Source: a virus. From it: a DNA stretch of 23,719 nt. The position numbers were made by a program, and so were the translations under genes. The stretch lies in IMG/VR virus record IMGVR_UViG_3300025133_009629, positions 1 to 23,719 of that record; one strand, written 5' to 3'. The notes under the pieces are model-generated. The model had not been told where the DNA came from. It did no database searches and saw only the letters and a program-made list of their open reading frames with translations. Below are positions 15,035-21,040 of this stretch, piece by piece (the first letter of the stretch is position 1; each line of letters starts with the position of its first letter).

Positions 15035-15418
15035 ATGACTTGGACTAATAAAAAGAAAAGCTTGACATCTGTCGAAAATTATAGTATAATCAAAAAACTT
15101 GATAAAGAAGCTAAAATCAATAAAGCTTTTCTTAATACTATTAACAATATTTCTTTAGAAGACTTAATAGCTATTAAACTAGAATTATCAACAAGATATT
15201 TATGTGGGAAATTCTATGGCATGCCATTATGGAAAATAACTAGGCATACAGTCGTCGATGCACTACTTAAAACTGGGCTTAGTATAGCTAAAACTAAGAA
15301 AGAAGCAGCTAGGTTCTTAGGAATAGATTATATGGACTTTAATAAATATATTAAAAAATATAATACTATTTCATATTTTGAAAATGGGGGCGAAACGGTT
15401 TCGACAAAGAAAGAATAA
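15035..15418 (+). CDS. Small helix-turn-helix-like protein whose 3' end overlaps the tmRNA
   Basis: 127 residues from ATG 15035; a longer reading from 14903 would overlap the preceding gene and is not supported. Residues about 40-115 are helical (SLEDLIAIKLELSTRYLCGK; TRHTVVDALLKTGLSIAKT) and end in KKEAARFLGIDYMDFNKYIKKY, which resembles a Fis-type or homeodomain-like helix-turn-helix. I recall similar short proteins in marine phages and T4-like viruses. There is no good ribosome-binding site. The last 10 codons and the stop (15386-15418) are also the 5' part of the tmRNA, and a perfect sigma-70 promoter lies inside codons 10-19. A DNA-binding regulator is likely but unproven. Confidence 0.75.
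   Translation: MTWTNKKKSLTSVENYSIIKKLDKEAKINKAFLNTINNISLEDLIAIKLELSTRYLCGKFYGMPLWKITRHTVVDALLKTGLSIAKTKKEAARFLGIDYMDFNKYIKKYNTISYFENGGETVSTKKE
15062..15090 (+). promoter_or_regulatory. Consensus sigma-70 promoter upstream of the tmRNA
   Basis: TTGACA (15062-15067), a 17-base spacer and TATAAT (15085-15090): both hexamers match the consensus exactly with optimal spacing. Transcription would start near 15097, about 290 bases before the mature tmRNA 5' end, so a precursor would have to be cut by host RNase P. It sits inside the coding region of the helix-turn-helix-like gene and would also serve the tubulin-like gene. Confidence 0.7.
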
Positions 15419-15699
15419 AATATACGTGCAAGACTGTGTGAGTAACACAGTAAAAATGCTCAATTTTTTATAAACGCCAACGATAACGTTGAGTTTGATT
15501 ACGCACTAGCTGCGTAATCTGGAGTTCCTAGCGCTTCATTAAAGAAGCTAGGCAAGTTTTCTTGTTTTTCGGGATACAAAACAAGTGGTACGCGTATGCA
15601 GGGTTTGAGTTTGTCAGAGTTCAAATAACTGACTAATCTTGTGAATGACGTTGTTTTTGATAGTCTTTGGACCCGGGTTCGACTCCCGGCGCCTCCACC
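15386..15699 (+). ncRNA. ssrA: Transfer-messenger RNA (tmRNA, one-piece)
   Basis: tmRNA rescues stalled ribosomes and adds a degradation tag. The 5' end GGGGGCGAAACGG pairs with 3' CGCCTCC (15690-15696) to form a 7-bp acceptor stem that keeps the G3-U70 pair read by alanyl-tRNA synthetase; A15697 is the discriminator. The T arm is CCGGG-TTCGACT-CCCGG (15673-15689). A resume codon GCC at 15476 begins an encoded tag ANDNVEFDYALAA, ending in TAA at 15515-15517. Hairpins consistent with PK1 (CTGTGT/ACACAG, 15434-15449), the tag-proximal stem (CCTAGC/GCTAGG), and later pseudoknots (CTTGTTTT/AAAACAAG, 15561-15585; GTCAG/CTGAC, 15613-15633) are present. The gene encodes CC then T, not CCA, so the terminal A must be added after processing. 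It lies between the helix-turn-helix-like and tubulin-like genes. Confidence 0.97.
15476..15517 (+). other. tmRNA tag reading frame
   Basis: The frame from resume codon GCC encodes ANDNVEFDYALAA and then TAA. With the alanine brought by the tmRNA itself the tag is AANDNVEFDYALAA. The C-terminal LAA is what ClpX recognises, and the AND start matches the segment bound by the SspB adaptor in E. coli. It is longer than the 11-residue E. coli tag. Confidence 0.93.
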
Positions 15700-15750
15700 T
15701 AACATTAATAAAAATTCTAACTAATTAAGTTAAAGGAGAAAGTTGTAATC

Positions 15751-16824
15751 ATGAGTAAAAAAAAGAAAAATTGGGAGCTGCCAGAAGTCCCACCAAATGA
15801 TTTTGATTTTGTGGAAGCGTACGACGATGAACCATCTATAGACGAAAAGATGCTAGCTGAAAACACAGCGCCTAGTGCTATTAATTGTGCTTTTATCGGT
15901 GTTGGCGGCGGCGGAGGAAAAATAGCCAAAGCTTTTCTGGATTTAGGATTCAATAAAACTTTTCTTGTTAACACTACTGAAAAGGATCAACCAAATGGCG
16001 TAGAGACAGAGAATTTCCTTCTATTACCGGGCGCTGACGGCGTAGGGAAAGACATTAAGCTAGGAAAGCAAATTTTACAGGACAATAGCGCTCTAGTAGA
16101 AGATGCCTTAAGGACACGTATTGGCAAAGTAGAATGGATATTCGTTTGCGCTAGCGCTGGCGGCGGCACTGGCAGTGCAAGCTATATTTTACACAAAGCA
16201 ATGACTAGATATTTAGCTTCTATTGAAGCGACTGGAAAAGTAGTGTATATTGTTAGCAAACCAACTGCGCAAGAGCTATTAAACCCAACTATTAAATCTA
16301 ACTGTGAGTCCTTTTTGAAAGATATTGGTAAGCATACACATATTGTCATTGACAATGAAAAACAGCTGCAGCTGCTACGAGGCAAGGTAGGCATGTTAAA
16401 CATGTTTCCTGCAGCCAATAAGAATTTTGCAAAACTGTTAGCGCAAGTGTTTAAATTAGCCGACGAAGCCTCTCCAATTCAGGCTTTTGACTCTAAAGAT
16501 TTAGAGCGCTGTTTACAAACCAATGGCCGCATTCTTTTGGGCAGTACTGTCATTAGAGAGCCGACGCGACAAGATTTAGGTGCCGCTGTTTTGCAAGGAT
16601 GTTTAAAATCATCGCCTTGCCCTGCGCCACCAAGTAAATCAAAAACAGGGGCGTTGCTAGTTATAACTACTCCAGAAATGGCTGACGATCCAACAATAAG
16701 CAATCGCCTAGAAGCTGCTTTTTCATACGTCGGCGGTAGATCTGATACATTATTTTCTGGCGTTTATGTACGAGAAAAGTTGCCAGGATTGATTGCGCTA
16801 ACTTTATTGGGTGGTATTAGCTAA
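15751..16824 (+). CDS. FtsZ/tubulin-like GTPase
   Basis: 357 residues, start supported by AAGGAGAAA upstream. After a 43-residue acidic N-terminal extension, the tubulin/FtsZ fold is recognisable: the T1 loop GVGGGGGK (50-57), NTTEKDQ (74-80) corresponding to the FtsZ T3 region, and the signature GGGTGSA (137-143), which differs from the family GGGTGSG only in the last glycine. AFDSKDLER (245-253) aligns with the FtsZ T7 segment VDFADV and retains acidic residues for GTP hydrolysis. Phage tubulins such as PhuZ form spindles that centre the replicating genome; whether this one does so is unknown. It has no long C-terminal tail. It lies directly after the tmRNA and probably shares its transcript. 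Confidence 0.88.
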   Translation: MSKKKKNWELPEVPPNDFDFVEAYDDEPSIDEKMLAENTAPSAINCAFIGVGGGGGKIAKAFLDLGFNKTFLVNTTEKDQPNGVETENFLLLPGADGVGKDIKLGKQILQDNSALVEDALRTRIGKVEWIFVCASAGGGTGSASYILHKAMTRYLASIEATGKVVYIVSKPTAQELLNPTIKSNCESFLKDIGKHTHIVIDNEKQLQLLRGKVGMLNMFPAANKNFAKLLAQVFKLADEASPIQAFDSKDLERCLQTNGRILLGSTVIREPTRQDLGAAVLQGCLKSSPCPAPPSKSKTGALLVITTPEMADDPTISNRLEAAFSYVGGRSDTLFSGVYVREKLPGLIALTLLGGIS

Positions 16825-16837
16825 AAACAATTGTTTT
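16824..16837 (+). repeat. 14-bp AT-rich palindrome after the tubulin-like gene
   Basis: AAAACAATTGTTTT is a perfect palindrome beginning on the last base of the TAA stop. It is followed by pyrimidines (CTAC) but no long T run, so a classical terminator is unlikely; a protein-binding site or weak hairpin is possible. Confidence 0.4.
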
Positions 16838-16864
16838 CTACAACAATAATCAGAGGAGATAACG

Positions 16865-17089
16865 ATGGAAGTACAACAAACTAAAACATGGAAGACCGAT
16901 GCTCAATATGCTTCATACGATGAGGCTTTAGAACACCGCGATAAAATCTTACAAGAGCATGCTTTGGTAAAAATAAGAAAAGCTTCTGTTAAAGGTCGTG
17001 ATATTTTTAGAGTTAAATACTGGGATCCCGAAAAAGCTCCAAAACGTAAAAAATCAAAAAAGCACCGTTCAAATGCAACAAATAATTAA
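16865..17089 (+). CDS. Small basic protein, unknown function
   Basis: 74 residues with a strong ribosome-binding site (AGAGGAGAT, six bases before ATG). The N-terminal part is alpha/beta (WKTDAQYASYDEALEHRDKI; HALVKIRKASVKGRDIFRVKYW), and the last 25 residues are very basic (APKRKKSKKHRSN), which suggests nucleic-acid binding. No family is recognised. The last 17 bases overlap the next gene, so the two are probably co-translated. Confidence 0.75.
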   Translation: MEVQQTKTWKTDAQYASYDEALEHRDKILQEHALVKIRKASVKGRDIFRVKYWDPEKAPKRKKSKKHRSNATNN

Positions 17090-17420
17090 AGAAGCTAGCT
17101 ATGTTTGCGAACCTCCGTCACTTAAAATTGTAACCAAGTATAAACTATATAATGAGTCTGGATTTAGGGGCACCGGTGTCAAAGTATCATTTTATGAACA
17201 CCGCGCTCTGGTGTTTCATAAAGATATTTTGACTAAACGAAGCTTTTTCGAAAGAGAAGAATATGACAAGCTACTTAAGCAAGTACTAAACACTATTTTT
17301 AATATGGACAGAAATGATTTTCAGAAACATTCTCTTAAAAATGAGATTAAAGGACTGTTCTTTTATGATAATTTAACTTGTGTAAAAGCTAAATCAGGTA
17401 AAATTATATTTAAACGTTAG
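17073..17420 (+). CDS. Small protein of unknown function, overlapping its upstream neighbour
   Basis: 115 residues from ATG 17073. An upstream start at 16998 would make the first 25 residues a mere second reading of the preceding gene, so the later start is preferred. The protein is basic and beta-rich at the start (IVTKYKLYNESGFRGTGVKV), then helical (EEYDKLLKQVLNTIFNM). No motif is recognised. Its stop codon overlaps that of the convergent trypsin-like gene (17417-17420). Confidence 0.7.
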   Translation: MQQIIKEASYVCEPPSLKIVTKYKLYNESGFRGTGVKVSFYEHRALVFHKDILTKRSFFEREEYDKLLKQVLNTIFNMDRNDFQKHSLKNEIKGLFFYDNLTCVKAKSGKIIFKR

Positions 17421-18190
17421 TTAAGCATATAATTCGAATTATTTTCATATATATATCGGCTATTTAAGTTGGTTTTTCTTTCATGTTCAATGATAGCTTT
17501 CCTAATAAAAGCTTTTAGATCTCCATAATTAGCTGATACAATAATTGACATCATATCGCGATAAACAGAATGCAATAATCCAATTAACTCACCGTCAGAA
17601 TTTAATATCATTGATCCGGATGACCCAGGCGCAGCATCAAAGGTATAAAAGCTTCTATAGCCTTTTCTTCCTATATACCTTCCTTCAAAAATTGGCACAA
17701 CATCCTTATAATGTACACCATATGGCGATGCTATATTGAATACCTTGTCACCTTCATCCGGTGCATTAGGGGCAACTTTAACCTCCTCAACGCCAGCCAT
17801 TAGATCTTTGACAAACATCATACATATATCCATTTCTCTATTAGAGTCGAGGACTTCCGCCGAAAATACTCTGCCATCCAGAGTTTCCGCTTGCAACATT
17901 GTTGATGTTTCTACGCCTTCTAAAAGCCCAGCAGCGCCGCCATTGCATACATGTGCGGCAGTCATAACATATGAGCCGTTATATGCAATTTTTACGATGA
18001 ATCCGGATCCGACTGAAACGCTCCTTCCCTCTACGCATTGGTTATTTTCGCAACTTTTTAATAATATTGTTTTCTTTATAAACATATATCCTTTTCTTGG
18101 TAGTATTTCACTTGCTGAAAGATGATGACTATTAAGGCTGCATGATACACATGATACCATTAATAATAGGGCTATGATTACCCTAGACAT
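17417..18190 (-). CDS. Secreted trypsin-like serine protease, lipoprotein
   Basis: 257 residues. Start chosen at 18190 because AGGAGG lies eight bases upstream; a longer reading from 18265 has no such signal and would hide the signal peptide. Residues 1-17 are a lipoprotein signal (VIIALLLMVSCVSC, lipid on Cys14 or Cys17). The chymotrypsin-fold catalytic triad is complete: His80 (MTAAHVC), Asp121 (REMDICMM) and Ser191 (APGSSGS). The domain runs to about residue 235 and ends in a helix. Such proteases, of HtrA/trypsin type without a PDZ domain here, cleave proteins in the periplasm or at the cell surface. In a phage it could remodel the host envelope, degrade receptors or protect against rivals. 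An unusual gene for a phage and likely of host origin. A palindrome and a promoter-like box lie upstream. Confidence 0.9.
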   Translation of the reverse strand: MSRVIIALLLMVSCVSCSLNSHHLSASEILPRKGYMFIKKTILLKSCENNQCVEGRSVSVGSGFIVKIAYNGSYVMTAAHVCNGGAAGLLEGVETSTMLQAETLDGRVFSAEVLDSNREMDICMMFVKDLMAGVEEVKVAPNAPDEGDKVFNIASPYGVHYKDVVPIFEGRYIGRKGYRSFYTFDAAPGSSGSMILNSDGELIGLLHSVYRDMMSIIVSANYGDLKAFIRKAIIEHERKTNLNSRYIYENNSNYMLN

Positions 18191-18211
18191 GTTTTTTCCC
18201 TCCTTTTGCTT

Positions 18212-18229
18212 GGCCAATTGATATTGGCC
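18212..18229 (-). promoter_or_regulatory. Operator-like palindrome upstream of the trypsin-like gene
   Basis: GGCCAAT-TGAT-ATTGGCC is an exact inverted repeat with 7-base arms. It lies between the promoter-like box at 18228-18239 and the ribosome-binding site of the protease, where a repressor could block transcription. As RNA it could instead form a 7-bp hairpin in the leader. Confidence 0.45.
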
Positions 18230-18239
18230 TATATAATAA
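18228..18239 (-). promoter_or_regulatory. Candidate promoter box of the trypsin-like gene
   Basis: On the minus strand this is TTATTATATAGG, identical to the 12-mer before the MopE/VWA lipoprotein gene at 7449-7460. It includes a TATTAT -10-like hexamer and lies about 38 bases before the ATG. Confidence 0.35.
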
Positions 18240-18289
18240 GTAATAAATCGTACGGCTAATTGCATCTTTCAACGAAAATTAAATAAATT

Positions 18290-18300
18290 ACTATTTATTA
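18290..18300 (+). promoter_or_regulatory. Candidate promoter box before the PIN-PhoH gene
   Basis: ACTATTTATTA, 25 bases before ATG 18326, matches the 11-mer at 9776-9786 at nearly the same distance, and both are preceded by AATT. It lies in the 135-base divergent spacer shared with the trypsin-like gene. Confidence 0.4.
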
Positions 18301-18325
18301 GTGAGTCAACAAATGGATTGTAAAC

Positions 18326-19639
18326 ATGGCTAAAAAAACTTATGTTATTGATACTAGTGTGTGTCTGACAGATTCATCATGCTTAACATCTTTCGAAAAT
18401 AACGACGTCGTACTTCCATTGAAAGTTCTAGAAGAAATTGATAATCACAAGAAACGACAAGATAGCGTCGGCGTTAACGCAAGAAGTGTAATAAGAAAAC
18501 TAGATGCTTTAAGAGAAAAGGGAAGCTTATATAAAGGAATTCGAATAGATAAAGGCAAAGGAATCATATACGTAAAGCTTTGTGTAAAAGACGGGCTCCC
18601 CGAAGATTTAGATTTAAGTATACCAGATAACGAAATCATAGGCGTCGCCTTGAATCAACAGAATTCATCGCCCGGGAAAAAAGTAATTGTTGTGACCCGC
18701 GACATCAACATGCGCGTTAAATGCGACGCGCTAGGTTTAATAACAGAAGATTATCAGTCTAATCAAGTGGTATCGGACACTAGTCATATATATACTGGCT
18801 TTGTTGAACATTTAATAGACGAACCAATAATCGATCGATTTTACAACGGTGACGAGGTATTTATCGAAGAAGAAGATCTCAAGTTACATCCAAATCAATT
18901 TATCATGCTAGTTTCAAATCAAAATGAGAAAAAGTCCGGCCTAGCAATGTTTAAAAATTATAACAAACCTTTGATTCGAATCAACGGAAAACATAAAAAG
19001 GGTCTTTGGGGTGTAAAACCTAGAAACAAAGAGCAAATGTTTGCTCTAGAACTCTTAAAAGATAAAAGCATTGATGTAGTTACTTTAGTTGGCAAAGCAG
19101 GCTGCGGAAAAACTCTTTTAGCTATAGCATCCGGATTGCAACAGATTATTGAAACAGAGGAATACAATAAATTGGTTATTTCTCGGCCAATTCAGCCCAT
19201 GGGCCGCGACATTGGCTTTCTTCCGGGAACAATAGAAGAGAAAATGGCGCCATGGGTCGCCCCGATTCAAGATAATTTACAATTCTTGATGGGCAATGAT
19301 AAGGCTACTTTGGAAATGTATATGGAAAACGGTATAATTGAAGTAGAAGCTTTAACTTATATCCGCGGCCGTTCCATATCCAATGCATTCATTATTATTG
19401 ACGAAGCTCAAAACCTTACCGCTCATGAGCTTAAAACTATTCTGACACGTGTTGGAGAAAACACAAAAATAGTTTTAACGGGAGATATTGAGCAAATTGA
19501 CAATGTGTACATTGACGAAACATCAAATGGTTTAACTCACGCAGTTGAAAAGTTTAAACAGTTTGATGTGGCCGGTCATGTCACATTAATTAAAGGCGAG
19601 CGTTCTAAAGTTGCAACAATTGCGTCTAAAGTCCTTTAA
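18326..19639 (+). CDS. phoH2: PIN-PhoH fusion protein (PhoH2 type)
   Basis: 437 residues. An N-terminal PIN ribonuclease domain (about 1-150) begins YVIDTSV with Asp9, then VLEEIDNHKK with acidic Glu36 or Glu37, and VVTRDINMRVKC with a further Asp, the usual metal-binding set. The C-terminal PhoH ATPase domain has Walker A GKAGCGKT (256-263) and Walker B FIIIDEAQN, followed by GDIEQID. PhoH2 proteins of this architecture are sequence-specific RNA helicase-ribonucleases in mycobacteria and related bacteria; PhoH genes are frequent in marine phages, though usually as the single domain. The protein is cytoplasmic and probably acts on RNA during infection. A weak GGATTG precedes the ATG. A 20-bp AT palindrome overlaps the stop. 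Confidence 0.94.
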   Translation: MAKKTYVIDTSVCLTDSSCLTSFENNDVVLPLKVLEEIDNHKKRQDSVGVNARSVIRKLDALREKGSLYKGIRIDKGKGIIYVKLCVKDGLPEDLDLSIPDNEIIGVALNQQNSSPGKKVIVVTRDINMRVKCDALGLITEDYQSNQVVSDTSHIYTGFVEHLIDEPIIDRFYNGDEVFIEEEDLKLHPNQFIMLVSNQNEKKSGLAMFKNYNKPLIRINGKHKKGLWGVKPRNKEQMFALELLKDKSIDVVTLVGKAGCGKTLLAIASGLQQIIETEEYNKLVISRPIQPMGRDIGFLPGTIEEKMAPWVAPIQDNLQFLMGNDKATLEMYMENGIIEVEALTYIRGRSISNAFIIIDEAQNLTAHELKTILTRVGENTKIVLTGDIEQIDNVYIDETSNGLTHAVEKFKQFDVAGHVTLIKGERSKVATIASKVL

Positions 19640-19657
19640 ATTTAAATATTTAAATTT
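19638..19657 (+). repeat. 20-bp perfect AT palindrome at the end of phoH2
   Basis: AAATTTAAATATTTAAATTT overlaps the TAA of the PIN-PhoH gene and is followed by TATAAT at 19663-19668, 21 bases before the next ATG. It may be an operator covering the -35 region of a promoter for the small gene downstream. It is composed only of A and T, so chance is not excluded. Confidence 0.45.
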
Positions 19658-19688
19658 TATACTATAATCTAAAAGAGGTAATCTAATT

Positions 19689-19937
19689 ATGAAACATGAA
19701 GAAAATCCAGAATTACTAATACCTGTCATTAAAGATAGCGTTATAAAAAGTATGCTAGTAGAGCACACCGGCGAGAAATTTCAGCCGGATAACGGTGAAG
19801 TAACCATTGAAATGGTGATTGAAGCCATGGCCGAAGAGTTTCCAGAAATCCTCCTTGCAATTGCAGAAGAAAACTTTATTAGAGGATATCAACAGGGCCT
19901 AAATGATAATAATCTAGAAAATAAATCAAAAAAATAA
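19689..19937 (+). CDS. Small acidic protein, unknown function
   Basis: 82 residues with AGAGGT about ten bases before ATG. Mostly helical and acidic (TIEMVIEAMAEEFPEILLAI), with a motif FIRGYQQGLNDN near the C-terminus that I recall from short conserved phage proteins. No enzyme motif is present. It lies four bases before the next ATG, so it is probably co-translated with the second metallopeptidase. Confidence 0.78.
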   Translation: MKHEENPELLIPVIKDSVIKSMLVEHTGEKFQPDNGEVTIEMVIEAMAEEFPEILLAIAEENFIRGYQQGLNDNNLENKSKK

Positions 19938-19941
19938 TAAA

Positions 19942-20628
19942 ATGAAAGAATATATAAGTGCTAGCGCTAATAAAAGTAACAAACTATATAAAACAATGAA
20001 TATCCACGGAAAGCCAGTACAGGCTTTAAAGCCTTTTGAAAATAAAATTGATTTCAACTATGTTGTGGATAAAATTGAAAGCTTGGTTCCTGCTCAACTG
20101 ATGCAAAATATTGATGCGTTTTATGTAGGATACTTTAAAGATTTTTTTAAAGACGATCGCGAATTCAACGCGATGTTTAAAGACGGCGCCGTTTATATAT
20201 CTCCGGATCAGGACAACGAAGAAGATCTTTTAGATGATATCGTTCACGAAATAGCGCATTCTTTGGAAGAAAAATATAATAGATATATTTATGGCGATCG
20301 AAAATTAGAAATAGAATTTATAGGAAAAAGAAGAACGTTATACTTTTTTGTTGACAAACCAACTTTAAATATGTTATACTATAATAATCCAGAGTATGAT
20401 GCCAAGTTTGATGATTATTTATACAAAGGTATTGGATATGACAAACTGAGATTAATAACTCCGGAGCTATTTTATTCTCCATACGCCATTACTTCTCTTA
20501 GAGAATATTGGGCAAACGGTTTTGAAAATTATTTGTTGGGAGATCGCAACATGCTTAAAGATATTAGCCCGGTGTTGTATAATAAAATTGAAAATTTATT
20601 TGAGGAAACACAAAGATATGAAAGTTGA
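19942..20628 (+). CDS. Putative zinc metallopeptidase
   Basis: 228 residues. The zinc motif is VHEIAHSLEE, with His102, Glu103 and His106; EYWANGFENYLL near the C-terminus supplies Glu188 or Glu195 as likely third ligand, an arrangement recalling the lethal-factor/minigluzincin group. There is no signal peptide, so it acts in the cytoplasm or virion. It is unrelated in sequence to the metallopeptidase at 10823 beyond the HExxH. It starts shortly after the small acidic gene and overlaps the next gene by 11 bases. Substrate unknown; roles could be head maturation or host-protein cleavage. Confidence 0.82.
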   Translation: MKEYISASANKSNKLYKTMNIHGKPVQALKPFENKIDFNYVVDKIESLVPAQLMQNIDAFYVGYFKDFFKDDREFNAMFKDGAVYISPDQDNEEDLLDDIVHEIAHSLEEKYNRYIYGDRKLEIEFIGKRRTLYFFVDKPTLNMLYYNNPEYDAKFDDYLYKGIGYDKLRLITPELFYSPYAITSLREYWANGFENYLLGDRNMLKDISPVLYNKIENLFEETQRYES

Positions 20629-21040
20629 ATTTAAAAAGAAGGGTAACAAACTATTTCTAAATATGATAGTTATTCCCAAAACAGTTCGAGAGCCTAGACG
20701 TCGATACACTACAGAAGATATCGAATTGTGGCTCGCGAGCAATAAAAAAAATATTGTTTTAGATAACTACAGATTGATTGCTAAACCACACTTTGTACAC
20801 GACGGAATGGGAGAGTCATATTTATCCGGAGAATGGATATATGAATTAATTGAACAAGAAGCACCAACAGAAACTCCGCCGGTAATTATAACAACGAAGA
20901 CAACGAAAACAAAAACAAAGCGTGCGCCTAGGCAAACAAAAGCTATTTTGGAGGCGCATACATCTAGTCCATCAAAAAGCCCATCCGGAAAGTCTGCAAG
21001 TAAAAAAGCATCCAAAGCAAAAAAAGTTCAGAGGGTTTAA
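20618..21040 (+). CDS. Small protein with a basic Lys/Ser/Thr-rich tail, unknown function
   Basis: 140 residues from ATG 20618, which overlaps the metallopeptidase gene; the reading from 20522 is not credible because it repeats that gene in another frame. Residues 1-75 form an alpha/beta domain (MKVEFKKKGNKLFLNMIVIP; TTEDIELWLAS; WIYELIEQE). The remaining 60 residues are low-complexity and highly basic (TTKTTKTKTKRAPR, later SASKKASKAKK), resembling histone-tail-like nucleic-acid-binding ends. Its stop overlaps the next ATG by one base (TAATG). Confidence 0.75.
   Translation: MKVEFKKKGNKLFLNMIVIPKTVREPRRRYTTEDIELWLASNKKNIVLDNYRLIAKPHFVHDGMGESYLSGEWIYELIEQEAPTETPPVIITTKTTKTKTKRAPRQTKAILEAHTSSPSKSPSGKSASKKASKAKKVQRV

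Noticed and set aside
2645-16824. The window as a bacterial chromosome, because clpX, ssrA and an ftsZ-like gene occur
   Set aside because: None has its bacterial neighbours (no tig-clpP, smpB or dcw cluster), the FtsZ-like protein is highly divergent, and surrounding genes are phage-like. A prophage or plasmid-like state cannot be excluded.
16998-17072. Upstream extension of the gene ending at 17420
   Set aside because: It only re-reads the preceding basic-protein gene in a second frame; ATG 17073 fits a normal short overlap.
20351-20380. TTGACA-18-TATACT within the second metallopeptidase gene
   Set aside because: It resembles a promoter, but spacing and -10 are not optimal and it lies mid-gene with no downstream unit needing it; probably chance in AT-rich codons.
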